64,000 nt of DNA, from NCBI RefSeq assembly GCF_023704175.1, contig NZ_CP084530.1:430501-494500 (forward strand), in the 5' to 3' direction. The notes below the pieces were generated by a model. The model worked only from the letters and a program-made list of their open reading frames with translations, did no database searches and was not told where the DNA came from. The stretch is from Paenibacillus sp. YPG26. GTDB lineage: Bacteria > Bacillota > Bacilli > Paenibacillales > Paenibacillaceae. Made by a program: the position numbers and the translations under genes. Position 1 is the first letter of the stretch, and each line of letters starts with the position of its first letter. Below are positions 36,401 through 45,474 of the stretch, one piece after another.

Positions 36401-36506
36401 TTCCCACTCGGAATCATTAGGCTTATTAATCGGTGTTTCGGGCTGGGGATATTCAGTTCTGCAATATTTGTATCCGGATCAGGTGTTCGACTTCTTTACT
36501 CTGTAA
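33483..36506 (+). CDS. lanM1: Class II lanthipeptide synthetase for the alpha peptide
   Basis: 1007 residues from the GTG at 33483, placed 6 bases after AGGAGGAGA; an ATG 18 bases earlier has no ribosome site. The N-terminal two-thirds are a DUF4135 dehydratase (SGDTHSDGKSVGKLIF; NGTDFHSENIIAHGKDPVLVDLE) that phosphorylates and eliminates Ser/Thr. The C-terminal third is a LanC-like cyclase with zinc ligands Cys880 (WCHG), Cys926 and His927 (CHG) and the GYAHGNAGI motif. All key residues are present. It follows lanA1 directly and is presumed to modify it. Confidence 0.93.
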   Translation: MKLSKEEVLPFWKSLLGIQSEEKLESHLESFFGEPIDIQVDNINKENEMKALGISRIQESSRKQNFFAKELDYFSLKLTELVEASAVIEDKEHFIDSQKEQLEKILENDLWYFLIDEATLYFNDKKDSIKNKNGEEMLKIFIEEVFHTERFRSQCEVLYLELFPLISLRINNYLSYVEEIISNVTIDLHNIEGLLPSAHSPLQLNDVKLGSGDTHSDGKSVGKLIFNRGVVYYKPRTGELDIKFFDFLDKLYLQDEKFDFKRIKIISRDTYSFFEQIDHVLVRDSGELEQYYEKLGYLLCIMYTLNGTDFHSENIIAHGKDPVLVDLESLFHSNIFLNENLYDQGFLEIIKSSDPTVLDIGILPKKIVKNYDSDDYSLEIGGIGAEKQKVSPFKFSEFSIDDQGQPRHIRKFGFNGVSENNPIKEISDSELSAINLIMQNSFEYFYKWILNNKSLYISMVNDHFKSKKIRVILRPTFLYSKLMILSKNIYFLGNRTNRKILFSKLAYERENQMSFVYSEYDQLMNYDIPIFYAYTDELEIYNARNDKLGALSDKTPLESTILKIEKMSPDDLDNQKILIDQAMRLKEYKGDRTDIKFAPAAAAVDEIDSERAHQLCENIGNLLMRRAVYPNDESITWISTTILGKEESEFGVGPVGNDMYLGNAGITLFLAHLYKFTKNEKYKETVLKAVHYNIRFLQQEKLYENGNIGYYNGTSGLLLSIGVINTIIPIPNFHSIMITSLERLMKLVKNCNNYDIFAGSSGLITSLIALDKLYPEYRAYIRPLLEEAYRNLLGNAVRENNMCYWKNKNTLAYVGYAHGNAGILAALIKLQAVEQEILGYQLVDSQFLLEISNYIDSAYNEQANNWENIPGSKKYSHGWCHGAQGLLLAQVIAKENHSASLRDEDYISNLVEITMQHGFGANPSYCHGDLGSLKIIEKYAQVFGKEDLLKQCLQTYASIFYNTIEKKWEKQVLSHSESLGLLIGVSGWGYSVLQYLYPDQVFDFFTL

Positions 36507-36596
36507 GGAAATTAAGCACCGGTCTAATAGAAACCTTTCATGGAGCACCTCCAGAGCGGTATAGATGAGAAAAATTAACTTCATAGGAGGTGCCCG

Positions 36597-38747
36597 GTGA
36601 AGAGGATTAAAGTTATTCGGCAGCTGCAGCCCAATGAATGCGGGCTCATCTGTACCAAAATGATTTTGGACTATTACGGCTGTAATATCGAGCTTAGAGA
36701 TATTCGTAATGATATTGGCTCCATAAGAGACGGAGTCAATATCTTTCAGATGAAGGCATACCTGCAGAAATATAATTACCAGGCGAAGGTTCTGAAAGTA
36801 AATGCGGAGAATGCAGCTGACGCTCTGAAGAAGGTGCAGCTCCCGTCCATTCTTTTCTGGGAATACAAGCATTTCGTAGTGCTCGAGCAGATCAAGAATA
36901 ACAAGTACTATGTCGTAGATCCGGAACTGGGCAGGAAGACGTACTCGGAAGATGAACTGCTGGCAAGGTTCTCGAACATTTTGTTAGAGACAGGGCAATT
37001 GGATAATTCAATCAAGGTGCCCAAAGTTAAGTTCAAGCACAAATGGCAGTTCTTCATCTCTTCCATAAAATCGTCGACCAACAAAATTATAGCAAGCTTG
37101 CTCTTATCCGTATTTATGTATGTAGTTACTATATTTTCTGCTGAATATTCGAAGAGACTAATCAATAGCATAACGGGTGCCATGGCCTCGGGGGATATAC
37201 AAGGACACTTGAGTACATTCAGCAATTTTGTGATGGTTTTCTTGTTATTTCTAGTTATTGTATTTGCGGCAGCCTTTGTCCGGGAGCTTGTATCGTTATC
37301 TCTTAGAGTGGATACGGAGAAGAAGATTGTATCTGAGGCATTCAAGAAGACGCTCAGCCTGCCGTATTCTTTCTTTGAGTCCCGTACGAACGGCGAGTTA
37401 TTGACCAGCTTGGGTAGTGTGAACTTGTTAAAAGACTTTTTATTAGATAAATATATCAAAATGTTCTTTGATGTCGGCTTATTTATTCTGTTGGTCGGCT
37501 ATGTATTCTCCATATCTATGGATCTATTCTTGGTGCATGTTATTCTGCTGATTGTGAATCAAGTGATTATATACAGTGTATCGAGCAGGATCAAAGAGCT
37601 GAGTCAGCAGGAGTTCTCGCTGAACTCCATGTCTAACAGCATTCAAATCGAGACGCTGCATTCCATTCAGCTAACTAAAGTTATGCGTTCTGAGAATGAG
37701 ATCTTTGCAAAGTGGCAGGATGTATTCTCTCAATTGCAAAAAATCAGGAAGCAAAAGCAGTTCTATCAGGGGATCATCTCCTCGTTCACGAACACCATGA
37801 ATATTGTTATTCCGTTGATTGTGCTCTTGATCGGCTTCTTCCTGGTCATCTATCAGAAGATCACGTTGGGCGATATTGTTATAGCCCAGACCTTCACGAT
37901 TATGTCCATCTCCTTACTAAGTCAAATTGTTGGTACTTATAGTGAGTATATGGTTAACGCCAGCTTCATTGAGCGAATCAACGATATTGTATTACATCCG
38001 GAAGAGGTCAACGGGACCCGGGAAATTGACAAGATCAAGTCAATCGAAGTGAGGAATCTGAATTTCTCCTATACCAAGGATGCGAATCTGATTCTCAAAG
38101 ATATTAATATGACCATAAACCGCGGGGAGAAAATAGCGATTGTAGGCTTAACGGGCTGCGGAAAAAGCACGCTGGTGAAGCTGTTGGCAGGACTGTACAG
38201 AGAGAAGGAGCTGCCTATTTACTACAATAATGTCCCCCTTAATGAGATTAATACAATTTCTCTGAGTGAACAGGTATCCAGCGTGCTTCAGGATATGCAT
38301 GTGTACTCGGATACAATTTTTGAAAATATACGCGCACAACGATTCTCTTATACAGAGGAAGATGTCATCAGGGCAGCAAAAGGTGCCTGTCTCGATCAAG
38401 ATATCGCCAAATTCCCTATGGGATATTATACGGTGCCTACCGATTCCGGCGTAGATCTATCAGGCGGACAACGGCAGCGAATCGCGATAGCCCGGGCGAT
38501 ACTTAATAATCCTACAGTATTAATCTTTGATGAGGGTACAAGCTATCTCGATTACACTACGGAGAAACAAATTATGAGCAATATTCTCGGTCAAGATAAC
38601 ATTGCCATCATTGTGGCTCACCGTCTGGAGACCATAAAGAGCTGTGACCGCATCTATCTGATGGAAAAGGGAGAAATTGTAGAAGAAGGAACACATGAAG
38701 AGTTACTGGCCCGGAAGGGGAAGTATTACTATCTATATTCACATTAG
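36597..38747 (+). CDS. lanT1: LanT1: C39 peptidase-ABC exporter
   Basis: 716 residues, GTG start with AGGAGGT upstream. The N-terminal C39 peptidase has its catalytic triad at Cys15 (NECG), His92 (KHFVVLEQ) and Asp108 (VVDPELG). Six transmembrane helices (about 155-440) are followed by an ABC ATPase with Walker A GLTGCGKST (about 517), signature DLSGGQRQRIAIARA and Walker B VLIFDEGTS. The last carries a Gly where most have Ala (DEAT). It cleaves leaders after GG/GA and exports the core. Lying between lanM1 and lanA2, it is presumed to serve the alpha peptide. Confidence 0.92.
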   Translation: MKRIKVIRQLQPNECGLICTKMILDYYGCNIELRDIRNDIGSIRDGVNIFQMKAYLQKYNYQAKVLKVNAENAADALKKVQLPSILFWEYKHFVVLEQIKNNKYYVVDPELGRKTYSEDELLARFSNILLETGQLDNSIKVPKVKFKHKWQFFISSIKSSTNKIIASLLLSVFMYVVTIFSAEYSKRLINSITGAMASGDIQGHLSTFSNFVMVFLLFLVIVFAAAFVRELVSLSLRVDTEKKIVSEAFKKTLSLPYSFFESRTNGELLTSLGSVNLLKDFLLDKYIKMFFDVGLFILLVGYVFSISMDLFLVHVILLIVNQVIIYSVSSRIKELSQQEFSLNSMSNSIQIETLHSIQLTKVMRSENEIFAKWQDVFSQLQKIRKQKQFYQGIISSFTNTMNIVIPLIVLLIGFFLVIYQKITLGDIVIAQTFTIMSISLLSQIVGTYSEYMVNASFIERINDIVLHPEEVNGTREIDKIKSIEVRNLNFSYTKDANLILKDINMTINRGEKIAIVGLTGCGKSTLVKLLAGLYREKELPIYYNNVPLNEINTISLSEQVSSVLQDMHVYSDTIFENIRAQRFSYTEEDVIRAAKGACLDQDIAKFPMGYYTVPTDSGVDLSGGQRQRIAIARAILNNPTVLIFDEGTSYLDYTTEKQIMSNILGQDNIAIIVAHRLETIKSCDRIYLMEKGEIVEEGTHEELLARKGKYYYLYSH

Positions 38748-38770
38748 AAGACTCATATGAACCTAACAAG

Positions 38771-39072
38771 GGTACGACTTTGACACAAAGTTAACATATA
38801 AGAACCAAAAAAAATAACATGACGAAGGGATGATTAATTATGACAAAAAGAGAAATCAGAAGAGAAGTTTTGGCAAATAACACTTTTATCTGCGAGAAGG
38901 AAGAAAGAGAACTTCAAGATAAAGTAGGGGCAGCAATCCCGATTACAACTTCTTCTTGGATCTGTGGTGTGGCTTCCGCCGCATTCTGTCCATCAACAGC
39001 TTGCACAAGCAAGTGCTAGGGTAGGGACTACTTAAGTTATAGAGTCATAGGCAGGTTAGTCAAAGTCGTACC
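38771..39072. repeat. 14-bp perfect inverted repeat bracketing lanA2
   Basis: GGTACGACTTTGAC at 38771-38784 and GTCAAAGTCGTACC at 39059-39072, exact reverse complements, enclosing the whole precursor gene. The right arm also lies in an imperfect hairpin between AGGCA (from about 39049) and TGCCT (about 39090), which may be an attenuator before lanM2. Confidence 0.8.
38840..39019 (+). CDS. lanA2: Lantibiotic beta precursor peptide
   Basis: 59 residues, too short for a 60-residue cut-off. The leader is charged (MTKREIRREV..., with an unusual Cys18) and ends near KVGA, a Gly-Ala type C39 cleavage site. The predicted core is residues 32-59, with Cys42, Cys50, Cys55 and Cys59 and nine Ser/Thr. 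The N-terminal TTSSW and the ending CPSTACTSKC are the pattern of the beta peptides of two-component lantibiotics (lichenicidin beta, haloduracin beta, lacticin 3147 A2). The ribosome site is only moderate (GAAGGGATG). LanM2 follows 113 bases later. Confidence 0.93.
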   Translation: MTKREIRREVLANNTFICEKEERELQDKVGAAIPITTSSWICGVASAAFCPSTACTSKC

Positions 39073-39132
39073 AACTTTACCAATTTGCCTGGCTTAAATT
39101 CGATTCAACACTTCTGAGATAAAGGGGCTAAT

Positions 39133-41979
39133 ATGATGAACAGTATTTGTTCTTTTCCGGCGATTAAGAATAATGACGATCTGAAAATTTCTCTTAAAGA
39201 ATATTTTAGCCATAATTCGAAGGAAACTGGACTATCAGAAGAGTACTTTCGTAATTATTATGCCCCCTTTTATTCTTGTCTGAAGCGGGTTATCGAGGAG
39301 CATTTCAGCGGTTTTACAGTTGTATATCCGGTACAGTCTACTTATCTTCAAGTAATTATGGATGAGGTAATTTACAAGATTAGAGAAGTGTCCTCCAACA
39401 CCTTATTAACAGAGCTGAATATCAACAGACTTAGTGGTGTGTTACAGGGAGATACGAAGGAAGAGAGGTATTCCTTCTTCGATGACGAGATTTTGGGTAA
39501 TGAAGAGGGTTTCTTTGAAATATTGGAAGAATACCCCGAGATGCTGTCACTCATCGTATTGAACTTTAACCAGATCGCAGAGCAGCATTACCATATTCTA
39601 ACTTCTATTATTAACGATTACACGGATTTGAAGAACACATTTTTCCAGGTAGACTTTGTTATTACCGGGTATAAGTTCGGATTCGGAGATTCACATAACA
39701 ACGGAAAAAGTGTAGTTATCGTTGAAACTAACATGGGAAATTTAGTGTACAAGCCCAAAACACTTTATATAGAGCAGCATTTCAATGAACTGCTGGAATG
39801 GATCAATTCCAAGAGCAGCCATCTCCATCAGCAGCTAAGGTACCCTAAGGTGATATGCAGGCAAGGGTACGGCTGGCAGGAATATATGGACAATGAAGAG
39901 TTAGACGGTCTTGAGTCCGCTCATGATTTCTATTATAGACAAGGGATGAATATCGCCCTGATGTACATATTGAACGCCAATGACTTCCACTACGAGAATC
40001 TGATTGCCCATGGGGCCTATCCCGTGTTAGTGGATATTGAGACCTTCTTCTCCAATATCGTGCCTCAAGAAGAAGAGGATGAGCTTTCGAGATCTTATCA
40101 GACATCCGTCCTGTCCACCATGATGCTCCCGATGGATTTTGGAGAAATACTGGATTTCGAGATTAGCGGCTTATCCGGGAAAGAAGGGCAGGTATCCTCT
40201 CTATATTCCTCGTTGAAGCTGGTGAACAATAAGAGTGATGAGATGCAGTTTGTCCAACAGCCCTTTATTGTAGATGGCAAAAGCAACATTCCAGTCTTCG
40301 AGGGACAGAGGATAGAAGCGGTCAACTACATTGAGGAGATTTGTGAAGGATTCTCGTATTGTTACAATCTCATCCGCAATGCCAAGGGTGAATTTGTGGA
40401 TGCTATTCATATGTTCAAAGATGACACGATAAGAGTGGTTCTACGGGCAACGCAGACCTATTCCGAATTCCTTAGTATGTCCAGGTATCCTAAATACTTG
40501 GTAAGTCCGGATAAAAGAAAAGAATTATTTAACCTGTTATATGAACATCAGACGGACAAGTTCCGGTTGGATATCATTCATGAGGAGATCAGAAGTCTTG
40601 TCAATGACGATGTCCCATACTTCTATACCAGCATTGGCAGTACTACTATTAGGATTAACGAGATTCAGATCCCTAATTACTTCCGTATTTCTCCACTGGA
40701 TAGTGCAAAGGATAAAATCATTCGCCTGAATGACGATGACTTGAAGCTGCAAATTAAAATTATAAGACTGTCCTTAGGCTTTGAATTGTCCAAGACAGAT
40801 GCGGATAACAAATATGTGGATACAGCTAAATTACTGAGGATTAGCAGGGATGACAAGCCGGAAATCCGACACCAGATCGAGTATTGGGCAGAAGATATCC
40901 TGAATAAATCAACCAGGCTGCCAAGTGGCCGGATCCAGTGGTTCTCACACGTTACAGATACCGGACAAAAGGCAAAGCTAGGTTATATGCTGTACGGCTT
41001 ATATGACGGGATTACAGGCATGACGATTCTATTCGGCCTGCTGTCAGAATTTATCGATTCAGAGAAATACGAGCCTTATTATTCTCTCCTCCTTGAAGAC
41101 ATCATGGAGAATGAACACAAGGTTCTTGAGCATGAGAATAATGTGTGCGGCTTCGGGAATACAGGTTCAATTATATATACCTATCTCTATCTGGGAAGAT
41201 TGCGAAATGACACAGAGCTGATCTCCAGAGCGGCCGGCTTGGCCATCCAGTTCTCGGCGAAAGTAGTCAGCATCATAGAGAAGCAAAGGGCGGAAATAGA
41301 TTTTGTAAGCGGTATAAGCAGCCTGCTGGTGATTTTGTGCAGAGTTAACAAGGAGTCAGCTTCAGCGGAACTGACGGAGAGTATCGGCAAGATCACGGAC
41401 TATATCCTGCTTGAACTTGAGACGCACAAAGCTAATGAGGACTATCGCACAGGTTTTGCGCACGGTTATTCGGGTATTGTATTTGCTCTTAATCTGGCAG
41501 CTTCCTATACAGCTGTACCGGACACCAAGCTCGAGGAATTAATCCTCTTGGAGAATAACAAGTACGATAGGGTAAGCGGTAAATGGTCCGATACGAGGAA
41601 GAACGACAATATCTATAGTGAAGATTATTGGTGCCAAGGCTCACCGGGTATGTATATTTCCAGAATGGAATTGAGTCGCAAGCTCCCGGCCGAAATGTTA
41701 ATGTTAGACGAATTGAGGGACCGTTCGCTAGGATCCACTCGGGAATTCACCAACTACTCACTATGCCATGGATATCTTGGGAATCTGCTGATTATGGACC
41801 ATGCTCACCACTCAGCTGGTGACGGCTTCCATCTCCCGCGGAGCGGGGACGAATATGTGGGCGGGCTGGGCGTACATACAGAATCCCTCGGTCTTTATTT
41901 AGGTGAAGCTGGCCTAGTATATTTCCTGATAACTATGTTAGGGTACGATGTTCCTAAGATTCTGTATCTTGAAGTCTGA
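39133..41979 (+). CDS. lanM2: Class II lanthipeptide synthetase for the beta peptide
   Basis: 948 residues (ATG ATG start; the second ATG is equally possible). DUF4135 dehydratase: FGDSHNNGKSVVIVE, and NANDFHYENLIAHGAYPVLVDIE. LanC-like cyclase with zinc ligands Cys834 (WCQG), Cys878 and His879 (CHG) and TGFAHGYSGI. It is clearly diverged from LanM1, as is usual when each synthetase handles one of two dissimilar peptides. It follows the beta precursor. Confidence 0.93.
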   Translation: MMNSICSFPAIKNNDDLKISLKEYFSHNSKETGLSEEYFRNYYAPFYSCLKRVIEEHFSGFTVVYPVQSTYLQVIMDEVIYKIREVSSNTLLTELNINRLSGVLQGDTKEERYSFFDDEILGNEEGFFEILEEYPEMLSLIVLNFNQIAEQHYHILTSIINDYTDLKNTFFQVDFVITGYKFGFGDSHNNGKSVVIVETNMGNLVYKPKTLYIEQHFNELLEWINSKSSHLHQQLRYPKVICRQGYGWQEYMDNEELDGLESAHDFYYRQGMNIALMYILNANDFHYENLIAHGAYPVLVDIETFFSNIVPQEEEDELSRSYQTSVLSTMMLPMDFGEILDFEISGLSGKEGQVSSLYSSLKLVNNKSDEMQFVQQPFIVDGKSNIPVFEGQRIEAVNYIEEICEGFSYCYNLIRNAKGEFVDAIHMFKDDTIRVVLRATQTYSEFLSMSRYPKYLVSPDKRKELFNLLYEHQTDKFRLDIIHEEIRSLVNDDVPYFYTSIGSTTIRINEIQIPNYFRISPLDSAKDKIIRLNDDDLKLQIKIIRLSLGFELSKTDADNKYVDTAKLLRISRDDKPEIRHQIEYWAEDILNKSTRLPSGRIQWFSHVTDTGQKAKLGYMLYGLYDGITGMTILFGLLSEFIDSEKYEPYYSLLLEDIMENEHKVLEHENNVCGFGNTGSIIYTYLYLGRLRNDTELISRAAGLAIQFSAKVVSIIEKQRAEIDFVSGISSLLVILCRVNKESASAELTESIGKITDYILLELETHKANEDYRTGFAHGYSGIVFALNLAASYTAVPDTKLEELILLENNKYDRVSGKWSDTRKNDNIYSEDYWCQGSPGMYISRMELSRKLPAEMLMLDELRDRSLGSTREFTNYSLCHGYLGNLLIMDHAHHSAGDGFHLPRSGDEYVGGLGVHTESLGLYLGEAGLVYFLITMLGYDVPKILYLEV

Positions 41980-42022
41980 TGGTATCAAGTTGTCTACTAA
42001 TCTATAACAGGAGAGCATACAC

Positions 42023-44152
42023 GTGAAGAACAGGATAAGAATGGTGGGACAATTACATCAGACTGAATGTGGATATTGCTGCTTAGCGATGATCTCCGGC
42101 TATCATGGGTTACATGTAACGCTGAGAGAATTAAGGGAGATCGGGAATACAGGAAGAGACGGGTTAAGCCTGCTCGATATCATGGAGATCTGTGACAAGC
42201 TGAATCTTGAGGCCAGAACCTACGAGATTGAAGCCACGGACACAGCTAATTTCGGGCTGCCTTGTATTGCCTTTTGGGAAGAGAAGCACTTCGTTGTGAT
42301 TGAGAAATTTGACAAGAAAGGCGTCTGGATCTATGATCCGGCCGGGCTCGATAAGGTCAGAATCTCCTATGAGGAATTCAACGAGAAATTCAGCAACTAC
42401 ATTATAGAAGTGAACCGCACTGAGCAGACCGAGGTACGAAAGAGAGTAAATGTGTGGCGTCCGTATCTGAAATACATTCTGGACAATAAGAAGTTTATCG
42501 TCATATTCCTGTTCTCATCTATCTTCTTGTACGGAATAACGTTAATTTTGAGTTATTTTATGCAGGAGATTATTGACCGGTTAACTAACAATACGCTGAG
42601 TGTAAATCTTGTCTTGATTTCGGCACTTCTTGTTGTCGCATTTCAGACCGTCATCAGGCTGGTCCAAGGCAAATCCGTGCTGTATCTCAATAACAACGTG
42701 GACTTCAAATTCATGGATGACTTCTTTTCCCATTTACTCAAGCTGCCGTACCATTTCTTCCAATCCCGTTCATCAGGAGATATATTATACAGCGCCTCTA
42801 GTATCCGGGTAATAAGGAACACGTTATCTACAGAAGTCATAACAAGCGCAATGAATCTATTCTTTATGTTATTTGTGCTTATCTACATGTTCGTCTTCTC
42901 CGAGGTTATTGCCCTATTGTGCTGCACCCTGATTATCATCTACGGCCTGCTGCTTCTCGTGAATACCAAATACTTGACCCGATTCACCAATAATGAGGTT
43001 ATGAATACCTCGAAACTTCATGCTAACCAGAATGAGATGATTTTCAACATTTTCTCCGTGAAGATCAACGGAATTGAGGGACTGGTATACAAAGAGTGGA
43101 AGAAAAAGCTGGAGAACTTTATTGCTTCGGTTAAACGCAAAGAGAACTTCTCTAACTATATCCAGACCTCGATCGGGGCATTTGAGACGTTATCCCCGTT
43201 ATTGGTAATCTGGTTAGGCGCCTATCTCTATCTGCAGGGGATGTTAACAACAGGGGAAATTGTGATGCTGTACACCCTGTCGATCCAGCTGTTCACCATT
43301 TGCAAATCATTATTTCAGCTGTATTCCTCTTTTGTTACTTCGACCATGTATTTGAGCAGAGTTCATGACGTGTTAGCCGAAGAGGAAGAGAAGGCTAATC
43401 CCAATGGGGTACGGCCTGTCCTCCATGGGAATATCCGATTAGACAATGTCAGCTATAAATACGGCAAAGGCTCTGTGTTAAGCGGGATAACCCTGCAGAT
43501 CAATGCGGGAGAAAAAGTGGCCCTGGTGGGAGAAAGCGGCAGCGGAAAGAGCACATTAGCCAAAATAATAGTTGGACTATATCCCCCAAACTCGGGAAAT
43601 GTCTATTTTGACGGTTATGACAGCTTTGATATTGATACCAAATACCTGAAAAGTCTGATCGGGATTGTACCGCAGGAAATCACGCTGTTCAATAAGACAA
43701 TCAGAGAGAATATTATCCTTCATGATGTGGAAGTGACAGAGGAAGAGCTGGAGAAGGCAGCTATGAAGGCTAACATTTACGAGGATATCATGGACATGCC
43801 GATGAAGTTCAATACCTTAGTATCGGAATCGGGAACCAATCTATCCGGTGGGCAGAAGCAAAGGATTGCCATAGCCAGAGCCCTGATCAACAACCCGAAG
43901 TTCATCGTCTTTGATGAAGCGACCAGCTCGCTGGATTACAAGAATGAGAAGCAGATTGATGAATACCTCAAAGAAATAGAGTGTACAAGAATCATTATCT
44001 CCCACAAGCTTACGTCGATTAAGGATGCCGACAAGATCATTGTGCTAAAGAATGGACAAATTGATGCTTGCGGGAATCATGAGGAACTGATCCGGAATAA
44101 TGAGTTCTACAGGAACTACTTCAATTTATTGGAGTATAGCCCTGGCCGGTAA
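42023..44152 (+). CDS. lanT2: LanT2: second C39 peptidase-ABC exporter
   Basis: 709 residues, GTG start with an AGGAG site. Catalytic Cys16 (TECG), His89 (KHFVVIEK) and Asp105 (IYDPAG) of the C39 domain are intact. Six helices and an ABC ATPase follow, with GESGSGKST (about 502), LSGGQKQRIAIARALI and FIVFDEATSSLD. Both exporters of the cluster therefore look functional. Its place after lanM2 suggests that it processes and secretes the beta peptide. Haloduracin- and lichenicidin-type clusters, as I recall, have one LanT. Confidence 0.92.
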   Translation: MKNRIRMVGQLHQTECGYCCLAMISGYHGLHVTLRELREIGNTGRDGLSLLDIMEICDKLNLEARTYEIEATDTANFGLPCIAFWEEKHFVVIEKFDKKGVWIYDPAGLDKVRISYEEFNEKFSNYIIEVNRTEQTEVRKRVNVWRPYLKYILDNKKFIVIFLFSSIFLYGITLILSYFMQEIIDRLTNNTLSVNLVLISALLVVAFQTVIRLVQGKSVLYLNNNVDFKFMDDFFSHLLKLPYHFFQSRSSGDILYSASSIRVIRNTLSTEVITSAMNLFFMLFVLIYMFVFSEVIALLCCTLIIIYGLLLLVNTKYLTRFTNNEVMNTSKLHANQNEMIFNIFSVKINGIEGLVYKEWKKKLENFIASVKRKENFSNYIQTSIGAFETLSPLLVIWLGAYLYLQGMLTTGEIVMLYTLSIQLFTICKSLFQLYSSFVTSTMYLSRVHDVLAEEEEKANPNGVRPVLHGNIRLDNVSYKYGKGSVLSGITLQINAGEKVALVGESGSGKSTLAKIIVGLYPPNSGNVYFDGYDSFDIDTKYLKSLIGIVPQEITLFNKTIRENIILHDVEVTEEELEKAAMKANIYEDIMDMPMKFNTLVSESGTNLSGGQKQRIAIARALINNPKFIVFDEATSSLDYKNEKQIDEYLKEIECTRIIISHKLTSIKDADKIIVLKNGQIDACGNHEELIRNNEFYRNYFNLLEYSPGR

Positions 44153-44164
44153 TATTCCCTGACT

Positions 44165-44208
44165 AAGCAGATTGCCTTGGAGTTCCGGGGTAGTCTGTTT
44201 AATTTTTT
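44165..44208 (+). terminator. Terminator at the end of the lantibiotic operon
   Basis: Imperfect arms AAGCAGATTGCC / GGGTAGTCTGTTT, then a T-rich tail. Confidence 0.55.
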
Positions 44209-44224
44209 ATGAGGAAGTGCTGGC

Positions 44225-44247
44225 CTAACAAGAAAACAAAATGTTAG
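44225..44247. promoter_or_regulatory. Predicted LacI-type operator in its own promoter
   Basis: CTAACA-N11-TGTTAG, 23 bases end to end, upstream of the promoter TTGCTA-N17-GATAAT (44276-44304). The same arrangement occurs before the mannosidase. Confidence 0.55.
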
Positions 44248-44353
44248 TTATTTATGTGTTTTGTTTGTTTTTGTATTGCTAAGGGGGTCATATTTTGTGA
44301 TAATATGAACAGTAATTTAGGTATGAAGTGAAAACACGGGAATAGGTGATCGG

Positions 44354-45370
44354 ATGAAGGGCAAAGTTACTGTTCAGGAGATTGCAGACTTTGTAGGTGT
44401 ATCCAAGTTCGCGGTCTCCCGCGCGCTTGCCGGGAAATCGGGAGTCAGTGAGAAGACAAGAGATACGATACTACAGGCAGCCGCTGAACTTGGGTATTTC
44501 AAGAATAGACCTAAGCGTGTCACGCCAGCGCCGGCCCCGGAGGGCGGCGGCAGCTGGAAGGGGAACATTCTGGTTCTATTCCCGAATATCAGGTTCCAGA
44601 ACCGGGATTCTTTATATTGGGGGCCCATCTTTGATGGAGTCTCGGCCCGGCTGAATGAGAAGGGGATCGATATTATTACGCTGACTGAGCCTTCGACAGA
44701 AGATATTTTCTCGCTGATCAATCCGGATGCGGTAAGTGGAGTGATTACGGTAGGAACCGTCTCCTCTTCCATTCTGACCGAGATTGACCGCTTGAAGATT
44801 CCGGTGGTTATGATTGACCATATGGACCCTGTTCTGAAATGTGATACGGTCTTCACAGATAACTTTATGTCCATTAACGAGATTATGAATTATCTATTAA
44901 ATAAAGGCTACAGGGACTTTCAATTCGTCGGATATCCTGGTTACGCGCCAAGCTTCCGGGAGAGGTGGACGGCTTACCGGGCCTTTCTTGAAGAGAAGGG
45001 AATTGAGGGGAATCAAGCTGAAGGCTTGATCTCTCCGGCAAGAGAAGAGCTTGCCCAGACGATTATGGATATGAAGCCGCGGGAGCTTCCTGAGGTATTT
45101 TTGTGTGCGAATGACATCATGGCTTCATTTACAATTGAGGCCCTGACGGCTAAAGGAATTAAGGTGCCAGGGCGCTGCGTAGTAACCGGCTTTGACAATC
45201 TCAATGAGGAGCTGCCGCTACTCGCCACTGCCGAGGTGAACAAGGAGCAGCTGGGGATGCGTGCGGTTGACCAGATTCTGTGGCGGATTCAGAATCCTCA
45301 CCATGCGAATGAGCGCAAGATGGTCTCCACAGAGATCATTGTTCATGAAGAGAATGGAATGAAGCATTGA
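44354..45370 (+). CDS. LacI-family transcriptional regulator
   Basis: 338 residues. N-terminal LacI HTH (TVQEIADFVGVSKFAVSRALAGKSGVSEKTRDTI) followed by a periplasmic-binding-protein-like sugar domain (FPNIRFQNRDSLYWGPIFDGV; FLCANDIMASFTIEAL; VVTGFDNLNEE). The gene immediately precedes a GH2 beta-mannosidase, and both promoters carry the same inverted motif. It is therefore probably the repressor of mannoside use, and of itself. Inducer unknown. Confidence 0.88.
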   Translation: MKGKVTVQEIADFVGVSKFAVSRALAGKSGVSEKTRDTILQAAAELGYFKNRPKRVTPAPAPEGGGSWKGNILVLFPNIRFQNRDSLYWGPIFDGVSARLNEKGIDIITLTEPSTEDIFSLINPDAVSGVITVGTVSSSILTEIDRLKIPVVMIDHMDPVLKCDTVFTDNFMSINEIMNYLLNKGYRDFQFVGYPGYAPSFRERWTAYRAFLEEKGIEGNQAEGLISPAREELAQTIMDMKPRELPEVFLCANDIMASFTIEALTAKGIKVPGRCVVTGFDNLNEELPLLATAEVNKEQLGMRAVDQILWRIQNPHHANERKMVSTEIIVHEENGMKH

Positions 45371-45418
45371 ATTCAGTCCGAATCGCCCAGAGATAGCAGG
45401 AGGATGTAGACTGCATGG

Positions 45419-45449
45419 AAAGCCTTTTCTAACAGGAAAGGCTTTTTTT
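45419..45449 (+). terminator. Terminator of the LacI gene
   Basis: Arms AAAGCCTTTTC / GAAAGGCTTT followed by a T-run. Confidence 0.85.
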
Positions 45450-45474
45450 GTTATTATTTTTCCTATCATTTAAC

